From positions 33,541 to 97,540 of the forward strand of contig CAJUEL010000016.1 in the NCBI GenBank assembly GCA_910585455.1: a stretch of DNA of 64,000 nucleotides, read 5' to 3'. The stretch's first letter is position 1, and every line of letters begins with the position of its first letter. The notes under the pieces were generated by a model. That model made no database searches. It was not told the DNA's origin and worked only from the letters and a program-made list of their open reading frames with translations. This document shows, one piece after another, positions 1-8,149 of the stretch. The stretch is from an uncultured Eisenbergiella sp. (GTDB lineage: Bacteria > Bacillota > Clostridia > Lachnospirales > Lachnospiraceae). A program made the position numbers and the translations under genes.

Positions 1-84
1 CGTACCGCAATCCCACCACCTGCGGCTCTCTGTAACCTCGCGAAAAGACCTACTCCTCTTTCTCATCGGTTTCTTCTGTTTCTA
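1..84 (-). promoter_or_regulatory. 5' part of a T-box leader, cut by the window edge
   Basis: Read on the minus strand, the transcript expected from the promoter at 91-119 contains a GAGAAAGAGGAGTAGG block followed by CAGAGAGCC and a GGTGGTGGGATTGCGG segment. This is the same arrangement of Stem I signatures (AGUA bulge, GAGAGAGCC-like block) as in the complete metG T-box at 52.9-53.2 kb in this window. T-box leaders sense uncharged tRNA and control aminoacyl-tRNA synthetase or amino-acid genes, so such a gene should lie just left of the window. The specifier codon and antiterminator are outside the sequence, so the amino acid cannot be named. Confidence 0.7.
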
Positions 85-90
85 AAGGGT

Positions 91-119
91 ATTCTATTCC
101 AGATTTCAGGAAATGTCAA
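91..119 (-). promoter_or_regulatory. sigma-A promoter of the T-box leader
   Basis: On the minus strand there is a perfect TTGACA at 119-114, a 17-nt spacer and TAGAAT at 96-91. It drives transcription leftwards into the T-box leader and starts just downstream of the lipoprotein stop codon. Confidence 0.75.
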
Positions 120-134
120 TCCCCTTTTTTCATT

Positions 135-1178
135 TCATCGCGTGACAAACGCATAGCTTGCCGTGCCGCAATACCCTGTTTCCTCCAGCCGTTTTTGCTC
201 CCACTCCAGGATAAACTCATAAATGCAGTCTTTTTCCAACTCCATAAGAGAGACTCCCTCCGAAAGAGTCGTGACAGAATCCGCCGGCGCATCCGGATTA
301 CCGGCCGCCGAAGCCTTCCATTTCCGGACTGTCACGCTGTCAGGCATGACCGCACAGGAAAAGAGATACGGGACAGAATCCAGCCCGTTGTACGCCGGAA
401 GCGTAAGCACCGGCATATGGACATAAGGCACATCATCCAGCGGATGCGCGCCACATGCAGCAAAGCTTTTCCCCTCTCCGTCCTCCTCAAAGGTCCAGGT
501 ATAATTGCCCGGCTGTACGGTAAAGCGATCCATTGTGGACGATAAAGCATCCTTCAAAGAAAGCGCCGGCGCATCCGTCAGCAGAAAGTCCTCCCTGCCC
601 TCACCGGAAAACCCGCTTTTCCGGAAAACCAGCCAATGCAGTTCTCCTGAATCGTCCAGCGGCATATGAACCTCGATCTCGCTTTCCCTGCCATACTGGT
701 AGCCATATCCGGTGGCGAAATTGGACTCATTATCCTGCGTAGGGACTTCGTTTTCCGGCACCCTGCCGGTAATTTCTCCGTCCATCATGCCGCAGCGCAG
801 CCCTTCGTCATCGCATTCTCCGGAATACACATAAAGAGCGCCATTGACCATGACCGTCCATGGCAGAGGCTGCTCCTCCTGTTTCATTTCTCCTCCCACA
901 TCCGCTTCATTCCACGCTTCGGCATCTGTCCCAGGTTCCTGCATCGGATCCGCTTCGCTCTCCCGCATTTGCCCATCCTCCGCTGCGCCTGCCATGCCGT
1001 CATTCTCCTGCGCCGGTTCCGATTCCCCCACGTTCTCCTGACCGCTCCCGGCATCCGCCGCGACAACCTCCGGCACAGGCTCTGCGGTCACATCCTTCCG
1101 CGAAAGACCGCACCCGGCCAGTCCCGCCATGAGCATCGCCCCCATAACCACAAAACAGTATTTCCGCATACCAACCAT
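135..1178 (-). CDS. secreted lipoprotein of unknown function
   Basis: A 347-residue protein. Its N-terminus is a short basic stretch, a hydrophobic segment and a lipobox LAGC (Cys about residue 23), so it should be lipidated and anchored on the outer face of the membrane. Residues about 30-105 are a low-complexity acidic linker rich in Glu, Ala, Asp and Gln, typical of a tether that holds a folded domain away from the membrane. The C-terminal 240 residues match no family I recognise. The start used has a GGGAG element nine bases upstream; an internal ATG three codons later would give MRKYCF and is an equally plausible start. No operon partner is evident: a T-box unit starts just downstream and the HI0074-like gene ends about 250 bp upstream. 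Confidence 0.75.
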   Translation of the reverse strand: MVGMRKYCFVVMGAMLMAGLAGCGLSRKDVTAEPVPEVVAADAGSGQENVGESEPAQENDGMAGAAEDGQMRESEADPMQEPGTDAEAWNEADVGGEMKQEEQPLPWTVMVNGALYVYSGECDDEGLRCGMMDGEITGRVPENEVPTQDNESNFATGYGYQYGRESEIEVHMPLDDSGELHWLVFRKSGFSGEGREDFLLTDAPALSLKDALSSTMDRFTVQPGNYTWTFEEDGEGKSFAACGAHPLDDVPYVHMPVLTLPAYNGLDSVPYLFSCAVMPDSVTVRKWKASAAGNPDAPADSVTTLSEGVSLMELEKDCIYEFILEWEQKRLEETGYCGTASYAFVTR

Positions 1179-1217
1179 ATCCTCATCTCCCGTCTTTTTT
1201 TCTGCTTACATCTATAG

Positions 1218-1336
1218 CAAACGACAAAAAGATTGTCGTTTCCTATAGCCTGATGCATACGTCCGCACAGGGAAACATCGCTGCTTTAGCAGCGCGCGGA
1301 CGATGCAAACGGAAACGACTTATGTCGTTTCCTATA
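1218..1336. repeat. small palindromes with TGTCGTTTCCTATA motif
   Basis: Two short dyads, AAACGAC...GTCGTTT near 1219-1240 and GGAAACGAC..GTCGTTTCC near 1309-1332, each followed by CCTATA. The segment GCGGACG..GCAAAC.GAAACG...TGTCGTTTCCTATA is matched by a second copy at about 9024-9074. It lies in the promoter region of the lipoprotein. Role unknown. Confidence 0.5.
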
Positions 1337-1379
1337 TCTAAACGCAAACCGGACAGAAGCGTTTCATTCTTCATAAAAA

Positions 1380-1420
1380 TTCAGACAGTTCTCTGCATTT
1401 CCCGCGCAGAACTGCCTGAA
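1380..1420 (-). terminator. Rho-independent terminator of the nucleotidyltransferase operon
   Basis: TTCAGGCAGTTCT ... AGAACTGTCTGAA on the minus strand forms a stem of about 13 bp, immediately followed by ATTTTTATG. It lies 4 bp past the stop codon of the HI0074-like gene. Confidence 0.85.
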
Positions 1421-1423
1421 CCG

Positions 1424-1816
1424 TTATCCTTCTTCTATCACTTTTTCAACCCATTCCTGAAATTCATTAAATTTTTCCAGATAAACTTCCACAATCTGAC
1501 GGCAATGCGCCTTTATCAGCTCCCCATCATAATCACGCGCCAGCCGGTTCCGGATATCCAGCATTTGCATCCATGCATCTCCCTCTATCATATTCGCTGA
1601 AAATGCTTTCTTTAAAACCTCCCGGGGAGAACCGGCAACAAAATCTGTGATCGCATAATATTCAATCAGAATATCCTTCATCGTCTTCCACGCCAAATCA
1701 AAAGTAATGCTGAATTTAGCTCCCGTGCCGCTTAATACAAACGAATCTTCCATATCCCTGTCCCTCGCCTCCGAAAGAGCAGCCAAAGATCTTTTATAGG
1801 ACAGATATCTTTTCAT
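1424..1816 (-). CDS. HI0074-like nucleotidyltransferase substrate-binding/HEPN-type protein
   Basis: A 130-residue all-helical protein that pairs with the nucleotidyltransferase encoded just upstream; the two genes overlap by 23 bp. The segment around FDLAWKTMKD (residues about 38-47) and GSPREVLKKAF (about 60-70) is characteristic of the NTase_sub_bind family, the partner of minimal MNT nucleotidyltransferases. The start at 1816 gives MKRYLSYKRSL; the longer open frame upstream simply overlaps the partner gene. In related proteins the last helix carries RNxxxHxY; here it reads RNRLARDY, so the histidine is replaced by arginine. If the family acts as a HEPN RNase toxin this copy may be inactive. 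The pair could be a toxin-antitoxin system of the MNT/HEPN kind or a plain two-subunit nucleotidyltransferase. Confidence 0.8.
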   Translation of the reverse strand: MKRYLSYKRSLAALSEARDRDMEDSFVLSGTGAKFSITFDLAWKTMKDILIEYYAITDFVAGSPREVLKKAFSANMIEGDAWMQMLDIRNRLARDYDGELIKAHCRQIVEVYLEKFNEFQEWVEKVIEEG

Positions 1817-2084
1817 AAATTTTCTTTCCATATTTTCTGATATCCTCCAGTAACAATTCATTCCTGCATGAATCCATATCAATGATATCCACTTTATACA
1901 GCGTAGGCAAATTTTCTGTCTCTTCCTGCATCGCCGCAAAATCCCTCACACCGGACACCGCAATATCAATATCGCTCCTGTCCAATGCCGTTCCCTTTGC
2001 CCGGGATCCAAACAATATCCCTTCTCTGGCATCATATTTCCGGCACAATTCCGCCATCCTGCCAATAACCTCTTCTACCTGCAT
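1794..2084 (-). CDS. minimal nucleotidyltransferase (MNT domain)
   Basis: A 96-residue protein with the polymerase-beta-fold signature GSRAKGTALDRSDIDIAV (residues about 26-43): the GS motif followed by the DxD metal-binding pair. A third acidic residue is likely in VDIIDMD near residue 71. Length is normal for stand-alone MNT proteins, which act as antitoxins by AMPylating a HEPN partner or work as nucleotidyltransferases on unknown substrates. It is the first gene of a two-gene operon with the HI0074-like protein, with a terminator right after. The gene sits beyond a 294-bp palindrome that separates it from lhr. Confidence 0.85.
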   Translation of the reverse strand: MQVEEVIGRMAELCRKYDAREGILFGSRAKGTALDRSDIDIAVSGVRDFAAMQEETENLPTLYKVDIIDMDSCRNELLLEDIRKYGKKIYEKISVL

Positions 2085-2221
2085 TCTACATTATCTCCCC
2101 CGCTCAGTGCCACTTAACACCCTCCGCTGTCCCCTACGGACATTTTAGCATAAAATCCGGCTCCACGCAAATATTGTCCGGCAACTACCATGGAAATCAA
2201 TTTGGGGAGGCTATACACGAT

Positions 2222-2515
2222 GCCGCCGAATGCGGACTTCCAGCGGTCTGGTTTTCTGCCTTCCGCCTCCTGGTCAATGCAGAATGCTTTTTCAACGCCT
2301 GATATCCGAAACAGGCAAATCCCCTTCAAAGTGCAGTCCATTTCTGCCGCAAAAGCGGGAAAACGAACAACGTGAGTTCCCACTTTTGCGCAGGAATGGC
2401 TGCGCTTTGAAGGGATGGATTTGCCGTTTCGGATATGGGCGTTGAAAAAGCATTCTGCATTGACCAGGAGGCGGAAGGCAGAAAACCAGACCGCTGGAAG
2501 CCCGCATTCGGCGGC
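2222..2515. repeat. 294-bp imperfect palindrome
   Basis: Two arms of about 140 bp face each other. Reading inwards from 2222 and 2515, the first 77 or so bases match with one mismatch (GCCGCCGAATGCGG, then CTTCCAGCGGTCTGG and on), after which small indels and mismatches accumulate toward the centre near 2368. It fills the gap between the lhr stop codon (2529) and the nucleotidyltransferase start (2084). Its outer core, GAATGCGGACT.CCAGCGG, recurs in the family B elements at 60.4 and 63.1 kb. Because of the symmetry both strands show near-identical open frames, which I treat as artefacts. Confidence 0.9.
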
Positions 2516-2528
2516 GCCCTCCGGGTAG

Positions 2529-5500
2529 CTACAGGTACAGCGCATAGTCCTGCATTTCCCGGATAAATCCCGCCTCCCGGAAGGCATCGCCCGCCGTCTT
2601 CGGATACTGGCTGACCACCATGCGCTTTTGTCCCGCAAACAGTCTGCGTCCGCGAAACGCTGCCGCCAACTCTACAATCACATCCCGCAGACACGTCTCC
2701 TCAAAAACCCGCAGCACCTTTCCTTTCTTTTCCAGAATGGCGGCAATGCTCCCCTGCCGCAGCGCAACCGCCGTGGAAGGAATGGCAGGAAATCTTTTCT
2801 CCGCCGGGCAGGACAGCGCCTTTCCCCAGACGCACGCCGGGTCTGTGGCGTTGAGCCATATCAGCTCCTCCCCGGGCGATGCAAGCGCCGCCGTCACGGC
2901 AAGATAATCCTCCTGCCGGATGAACTGAGCGCCGGACATCCCGGACACAAAATAGCCCCGGCGCACTCTGCCCACGTACTCCCACACCCGCAGCACCTTC
3001 AGCGCGTCGCTCCAGGTCATGCCCGCCGCTTCCTCTGCCAGCATTTCCCCCTCAGGCCTGCGGAAGGTCTCCCGGCACAGAATCATATTCTGCATAAAAA
3101 GGATTTCCAGCCATTCCTCCGCCTTCTTTTTCCGGCATGGGCGCACCAGATCCCATCTTCCCGCCGACATCGCCAGCACCCGCGCGTTGACCCGCTGCCG
3201 CACCGTGGACTTTGCGATCTTTTCCCGGTTCAGGGATTGCCGCACGGGCACGAAGCTGTCCGCATATACCAGCCCCTTTTGGGAAAGCCCAAGCAAAGCC
3301 GCCTGCGCATCTTTGTTTTCCAGACAGCGGGAAAGCTGCTTTAAAAAGCTCGCGCCCCGGCGCTTCAGCTGTTCGTACAGAATTCTTTCCTCCTCCTGCA
3401 GGCACATGCCACAGCCCGATACGACTGACAGGGCGGAATCTGCCGGATCGCTTCCTGTGCGTGCCGCCTCATTCTCTTGGGCATTTGCAATAGCATTCTC
3501 CGCTGCGCCCTGCATGTCCGTTTCCACCGCATCCCAGTCCACATCCTCTGCCCGCGCAAAGCACAGCCTGCCATCGGGCAAAAAGTGCCAGAAATAGTCC
3601 CCCTCCGCCAGCAGGCTGTCCAGCATGGATTCCCGGTAGCCCTTTACCCGCGCCGCAAACAGCACTTCCTCCCAGAAAGCTGCTGGAAATGCCCGTCCCC
3701 GGCAGCTTTCGATCGTTTCCTGCAGCTGCTCCTGCGCGCCCGCCTGTATGCGGCTCCTTTGCGCCATCAGCACGGCGTAACGCTCCGCGGGCTGCGTGGT
3801 CACCTCCCGGCGCAGCTTTTTTAAGGTTTCCTTCTGTGCCCGCTCATACAGCTTTGCGTGGATGAAAATCCCGTCCTCCTCCACAACGCTGCCCGTCTGC
3901 ACCAGCGCACAGAGCGCCGCGATCACCCGTTCCTCCCGCGCCGCATACCGCTGGCAGATGCGCTCCCTGTCGGCAAAGCCACGGTAATACAGCATCCTGC
4001 GCAGAATGTGGCGGACGCTTTCCGGCACGGCAGCTCCGCCTTCACCGCCCAGCCAGGCGAGCGCTTCCTCATATTCCGCCTGCTGCTCTGCCGCAATCCA
4101 CAGTCCCGGCTCCACGTAAAGCGCCTGTCCTGCCTCCGCCAGCTCTTCCAGCCAGGCGCCCGCCGGATCCGCGCTTTCATCTTCCTTCTCCAAAGTCCCC
4201 AAAAAACCGGGCCGCGTGGACGTTTCTTCCTGCCTCTCCCGGCTCCAATCCAGCTCGCCTGCCTCCAGATCGCCTTCCATCATCAAAAGCGAGTGCAGTC
4301 CGGCCGCGCTCTGCGGCAGCTTCCGTCTTTTTGCCGTCAGCTCCAGCTCGTCCGTTTCCGGCCGGATGCCCTCCAGCAGGCTGCGTTCCTCCCAGAACGC
4401 CTTCTGAATGCCCGGCGTCACCGGCACATAGGAATACATTTCCGCCGCCTCCACCTGCCACTGCAAAGGCAGGGACATAGGGGAAGGCGCATCCACATAT
4501 ACCTCCCGCACGCGGATCAGCCCGGCACGGATGCCGGACAGCACCCGCAGCAGCCCGTCCAGATCCCACAGGTCCTCCATGCACTCCCGGCGCGTCTCCA
4601 CCATCAGCGGATGCCCCTTCTCCTGTATCAGGCTGTCCAGCATTTCGGTGCTCCGAAGGCGCTGCATCCACAAGGGCTGCCTGCCGTTTTTTTTCATCCC
4701 CATCATCAGCGCCCGTGCAGCGTTGTAGCGAAAGCTGATGGAAAAAAAGGAGGTCTGGGGCAGGGCCGCCTCCAGCACCGCCTGCGCCTTTTGCAAATCC
4801 AAAGCGCCTAAAATGCCCTCGGGCATTTTCTCTGCCCCATAGGGATAAATCAAAATGCCGTTCTCCTCTTCCACACAGCCCGTGTTCATATGGTATTTTT
4901 CCCGCATCACGTCCTGCAAAAGAATCGCCAGCGGCGCGTTAATTCTGCGCCCGAACATGGAATGAATCATGAGCTGATGACTGCCCGTATGATCGCAGAA
5001 ATGCTCTGCCAGCACTGTCCGGTCATCCGGCAGGCAGCCCGTCGCCGCCAGCTGCCGCCCGATAAAATCCGCCGCGTTCTGCGCCGCCGCGCTGTCCAGC
5101 CCCATTTTTTCAAGCTGCAAAAGCCGTTCCTCTACCCCGGCGTCCGCAAGCATGCGGAGCATTTTCCCGAAAGCCAACCCGGTTTTTAAGCTGCGGCCCT
5201 TAAGCTCGCCTTTCCAGAAGGGCACCCGGGCGCTGCCTGCCGCCGCCTGCTCCACATACACCGTGTCCTTATCCTGCCCCACGATGCGCCAGCCAAAGGC
5301 GCCCAGCAAAAAACGGTCTCCCACATAGGATTCATAGACAAATTCCTCATCCAGCTCTCCCACCTTCACGCCGTCCAACGTTTTCGCCGCATACATCCCC
5401 TTATCCGGAATGGTCCCGCCCGCCGCCACAGCCAGCATCCGGCTATAGGGATCGGGATACACCAGATCATGGATGCGGTCATAGAGTATCCGGGGCCGCG

Positions 5501-7091
5501 CCGGAATCTCCCGGTTATGCTCATAATCCCCCGCCAGCATGCGCATAAGCTCTCTGACTGTCTCTGCCGTCACATCCCGAAATGTCCAGGCGCGCCCTGC
5601 CAGCGCCAGCACATCCTCCACCGAATAGGCGGCAGCCAGACCTACAGGGGCGCGATCGTCCGCCGCAAGAGCCGTTCCGCTTTCCGGCGTCCCATCCTGA
5701 ACAGACCTGCCGCCCCCATCCGCCCCATCGCTTCGGGCCGGCGCCTCTTTTGGGGCAGCTTTCTTCCCTGCCGCTCCGCTGGCCATGGATACCAGATGCT
5801 GCGCCAGCACATCCAGGCAAAGCCGGGGCGGCTTCGCCTCTTCCACCTCTCCCTGCAGGGCGAGCGCCGCCGTCATGCCGCAAAACAACCCCTCCGGCGC
5901 TGTCCGCGGATACATCCACATGAGGCTGACCCTGCCCGGATTGTGCCCCGCCCTGCCCAGCCGCTGCATTGTGGAGGACACCGTACGGGGGCAGCCCACC
6001 TGCAAAACCTCGTCGATCTCCCCCACGTCTATCCCCAGCTCCATGGAAGAGGTGGCGCACAAAAGCCTGAGCTTTCCCTCCCGCAAAAGCCCCTCCGCCT
6101 CAAAGCGCTGCTCCTTCGACAGGCTCCCGTGATGGACTCTCGCGAAATCCTCTCCCGCGATCTGATTGACATAATATGCCAGCTTTTCCGCGTACCGCCG
6201 CGCCTCCAAAAAGGCGATTACGCTCCTTTTTCCCTGACAGCGCTCATATACCTTTTGGGCCATCTCCTCCCAGACCGGGTCCTTTTTGCGTCCCTGGGCA
6301 GGCGTGGTTCCCACCACGGCAATTTCGATCTTTTTTTGCATGACGGGCGCAACGATGCGCGCCTCCTCCGGCGAAAGCCATTGCGCCGCCAGCGCAAGCG
6401 GCTCGATCGTCGCGGAAAGCCCGATGCGCTGCAGAACCCGCCCGCACAGCCTCTCCAGGCGGGCGACGGAAAACAAAAGGTGCGCCCCTCTTTTCGTATC
6501 GATCAGCGCATGAAGCTCATCGATCACCACCGCTTTGGCGGTTTTTAACACCTTCTGCCCGGAAAGGGAGGTCAGCATCAAGAACAGGGATTCCGGGGTG
6601 GTGATCAAAATGTGGGGCGGGTGCTTTACCATGCGCTGCCGGTCGCCCTGGGGCGTGTCTCCTGTGCGGATGGCGACGGAAATTTCCGTGCAGAGGGCTT
6701 TTTTCCCCGCTTTTCGGACCTTTTTATCCGGCACATCCGCCCGCTTTTGTATTTCACTGGCCGTCTTTTTCCCTTCGCCGTAAGCCGGTATCCCCTCCAG
6801 CGGACGGCGCAGGTTTTCCCGGATATCCGCCGCCAGGGATTTTAACGGGGAAATATAGACGACCTGCAATCCCTCCTCCAGCTGCCCGCACGCCGCCTGC
6901 TCCATGAGCCGGTCAATAAAAAAAAGAAAGGCAGACAGCGTTTTTCCTGTTCCGGTAGGAGCGCTGACCAAAACCGGTTTTCCCGCCGCTATCTCCTTCC
7001 ACGCCTCCTTCTGCACCTGCGTCGGCTCCCCGAAGGTATGGCGAAACCACGCCGCTGTCGGCCTTGAAAACAACTCCAGAACGTCCTGCAC
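2529..7091 (-). CDS. lhr: Lhr-type large DEAD/DEAH helicase
   Basis: A protein of about 1520 residues, the size of full-length bacterial Lhr (helicase core plus large C-terminal domain). It has Walker A APTGTGKT near residue 44, motif II VIDELHAL near 190, SAT in IGLSATIEP, and the motif VI region QRLGRAGHNPG near 375. Lhr is an ATP-dependent 3'-5' translocase on single-stranded DNA, linked to repair of DNA damage. The middle carries a low-complexity insert (about 440-480) rich in Ala, Gly and Ser. I chose the GTG at 7091 because a perfect AGGAGG lies 8 bases upstream; the upstream ATG at 7127 sits inside a 24-bp palindrome and has no such site. The 294-bp palindrome starts 13 bp past the stop. 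It appears to be a single-gene unit. Confidence 0.9.
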   Translation of the reverse strand: MQDVLELFSRPTAAWFRHTFGEPTQVQKEAWKEIAAGKPVLVSAPTGTGKTLSAFLFFIDRLMEQAACGQLEEGLQVVYISPLKSLAADIRENLRRPLEGIPAYGEGKKTASEIQKRADVPDKKVRKAGKKALCTEISVAIRTGDTPQGDRQRMVKHPPHILITTPESLFLMLTSLSGQKVLKTAKAVVIDELHALIDTKRGAHLLFSVARLERLCGRVLQRIGLSATIEPLALAAQWLSPEEARIVAPVMQKKIEIAVVGTTPAQGRKKDPVWEEMAQKVYERCQGKRSVIAFLEARRYAEKLAYYVNQIAGEDFARVHHGSLSKEQRFEAEGLLREGKLRLLCATSSMELGIDVGEIDEVLQVGCPRTVSSTMQRLGRAGHNPGRVSLMWMYPRTAPEGLFCGMTAALALQGEVEEAKPPRLCLDVLAQHLVSMASGAAGKKAAPKEAPARSDGADGGGRSVQDGTPESGTALAADDRAPVGLAAAYSVEDVLALAGRAWTFRDVTAETVRELMRMLAGDYEHNREIPARPRILYDRIHDLVYPDPYSRMLAVAAGGTIPDKGMYAAKTLDGVKVGELDEEFVYESYVGDRFLLGAFGWRIVGQDKDTVYVEQAAAGSARVPFWKGELKGRSLKTGLAFGKMLRMLADAGVEERLLQLEKMGLDSAAAQNAADFIGRQLAATGCLPDDRTVLAEHFCDHTGSHQLMIHSMFGRRINAPLAILLQDVMREKYHMNTGCVEEENGILIYPYGAEKMPEGILGALDLQKAQAVLEAALPQTSFFSISFRYNAARALMMGMKKNGRQPLWMQRLRSTEMLDSLIQEKGHPLMVETRRECMEDLWDLDGLLRVLSGIRAGLIRVREVYVDAPSPMSLPLQWQVEAAEMYSYVPVTPGIQKAFWEERSLLEGIRPETDELELTAKRRKLPQSAAGLHSLLMMEGDLEAGELDWSRERQEETSTRPGFLGTLEKEDESADPAGAWLEELAEAGQALYVEPGLWIAAEQQAEYEEALAWLGGEGGAAVPESVRHILRRMLYYRGFADRERICQRYAAREERVIAALCALVQTGSVVEEDGIFIHAKLYERAQKETLKKLRREVTTQPAERYAVLMAQRSRIQAGAQEQLQETIESCRGRAFPAAFWEEVLFAARVKGYRESMLDSLLAEGDYFWHFLPDGRLCFARAEDVDWDAVETDMQGAAENAIANAQENEAARTGSDPADSALSVVSGCGMCLQEEERILYEQLKRRGASFLKQLSRCLENKDAQAALLGLSQKGLVYADSFVPVRQSLNREKIAKSTVRQRVNARVLAMSAGRWDLVRPCRKKKAEEWLEILFMQNMILCRETFRRPEGEMLAEEAAGMTWSDALKVLRVWEYVGRVRRGYFVSGMSGAQFIRQEDYLAVTAALASPGEELIWLNATDPACVWGKALSCPAEKRFPAIPSTAVALRQGSIAAILEKKGKVLRVFEETCLRDVIVELAAAFRGRRLFAGQKRMVVSQYPKTAGDAFREAGFIREMQDYALYL

Positions 7092-7115
7092 GCTGCTGTC
7101 CTCCTTCTGCAAGAA

Positions 7116-7139
7116 TGCCTGTGGCATTTGCCACAGGCA
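7116..7139. promoter_or_regulatory. perfect 24-bp palindrome just upstream of lhr
   Basis: TGCCTGTGGCA-TT-TGCCACAGGCA, an 11-bp stem with a 2-base centre, lies 10 bp upstream of the lhr Shine-Dalgarno site. It may be an operator or an RNA hairpin. No T-run follows it on the minus strand, so it is not an obvious terminator. Confidence 0.55.
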
Positions 7140-7165
7140 CCCGGTTATTCTCCCATTACGTTTCC

Positions 7166-7810
7166 TTAAAACAGCTTGGAATACCCGTACCCGTTCACCA
7201 TGGCATCCAGCTTCTGCTTATTCTTGCAATACGGGCAGGCGTATGCCTCATAGGCCTGATACCCCGGCACATCCTCCGTGGAAAAAATGCTCTCCACCTT
7301 CTGTCCGTTGATCTCGGCAATCGCGCTGAACACCGAACAGATCTGCTGCACGCGCCCGCCGTAGTAATCGATGCACGCCATGCTCCTGCTGATGGTCAGC
7401 CCCGTCGTGGAGGTCGCCAGAAGCAGCACGACATTCTTACCCTTAATTGCCGGAATCAGATTGTCCCGGAAAATCATCTGGTTGTTGATATTGAACTCCG
7501 GCGTCACAACGTATACGGTATGATGCGCATTCTGATTCGGAATATTGCTGCGCTCCAGCTCCTCCGCCATGTAAGCGCCGATCACCTCACTGCCGTCCAT
7601 GCAGACGATCGTGTCCACCACGGTCTGAATCGGGAAGCGCTGCACAAAAGCCTTGGCGACCGCAGAAGCCTCATTCCGCCTCGTCTTTAAGCCTGTCATG
7701 TCCACGTAATAATTGATGTGGGAATGGCTCGTCGCAAAGTGCCCCGGAATCGCGCGCAGGATGATATTATTGCCCGCCTTTGAGTAAAATTTCATCGCTC
7801 TTTGTTCCAT
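7166..7810 (-). CDS. orotate phosphoribosyltransferase-like protein
   Basis: A 214-residue type I phosphoribosyltransferase-like protein. Near residues 125-140 it has a strand ending in VVLLLATSTTGLTI, at the place of the PRPP-binding loop; acidic residues usual at the loop start are not obvious here, so the catalytic loop is atypical. The C-terminus has CPYCKNKQK, half of a possible zinc knuckle. Related proteins in Clostridia are annotated as orotate phosphoribosyltransferase, but no other pyrimidine genes are adjacent, so true OMP synthesis is not established. The start at 7810 has a GGGGG tract about 11 bases upstream; an internal ATG five codons later is possible. It is transcribed alone and diverges from the HAD gene. 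Confidence 0.7.
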   Translation of the reverse strand: MEQRAMKFYSKAGNNIILRAIPGHFATSHSHINYYVDMTGLKTRRNEASAVAKAFVQRFPIQTVVDTIVCMDGSEVIGAYMAEELERSNIPNQNAHHTVYVVTPEFNINNQMIFRDNLIPAIKGKNVVLLLATSTTGLTISRSMACIDYYGGRVQQICSVFSAIAEINGQKVESIFSTEDVPGYQAYEAYACPYCKNKQKLDAMVNGYGYSKLF

Positions 7811-8149
7811 AGTCTTGTGACCCCCTTGTTCCTCCGCCGGTCTGGCCCGACCTTTGGATATTTTTTCTTTCTTTACGGCTGTAAAGAAAAGAAAAGCAAC
7901 TGTATTGCTTCGGTATGCAGCAGTTGCTTTTCTTCTATTATATATTCTGTTGGAATATATTGCAAGGTCTTTCTGAAATTTGTTAAAAATGTGCTAAGAT
8001 CCAGGTTGTTATTCATGGGGTGGGATAAACCAACGACGCGGTTATGGCTTTTTTCAATTTTCCATGCTAAAATAGAGGCATAAGAAGCCGATAGATCGTT
8101 ATCGCGAACATATTGCGGGACGGATGCAACCGCTTTGATGGAGATGAGT
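7811..8149. other. divergent intergenic region with one strong hairpin
   Basis: About 340 bp between the PRTase and HAD genes. Apart from the 14-bp stem-loop at 7889-7934 I see no coding signal with a usable ribosome site. A 130-codon minus-strand open frame crosses it but overlaps the start of the HAD gene and looks spurious. Confidence 0.5.
7889..7934 (-). promoter_or_regulatory. 14-bp perfect stem-loop in the leader of the PRTase gene
   Basis: AAGAAAAGCAACTG pairs with CAGTTGCTTTTCTT around an 18-nt loop. On the minus strand the stem is followed by TTTTCTTTAC, which could terminate transcription ahead of the PRTase gene, i.e. an attenuator. It could equally end an antisense transcript. 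No riboswitch consensus was recognised. Confidence 0.4.

Noticed and set aside
2114..2694. Overlapping open frames on both strands across the 2.2-kb palindrome with near-identical peptides
   Set aside because: The similarity is produced by the inverted repeat itself; there are no ribosome sites and several frames run into lhr.
5469..6548. 359-codon open frame antisense to lhr (and similar ones at 3858-4811 and 2628-3344)
   Set aside because: Low-complexity Arg/Pro/His-rich sequence opposite the helicase gene; shadow frames caused by codon bias.
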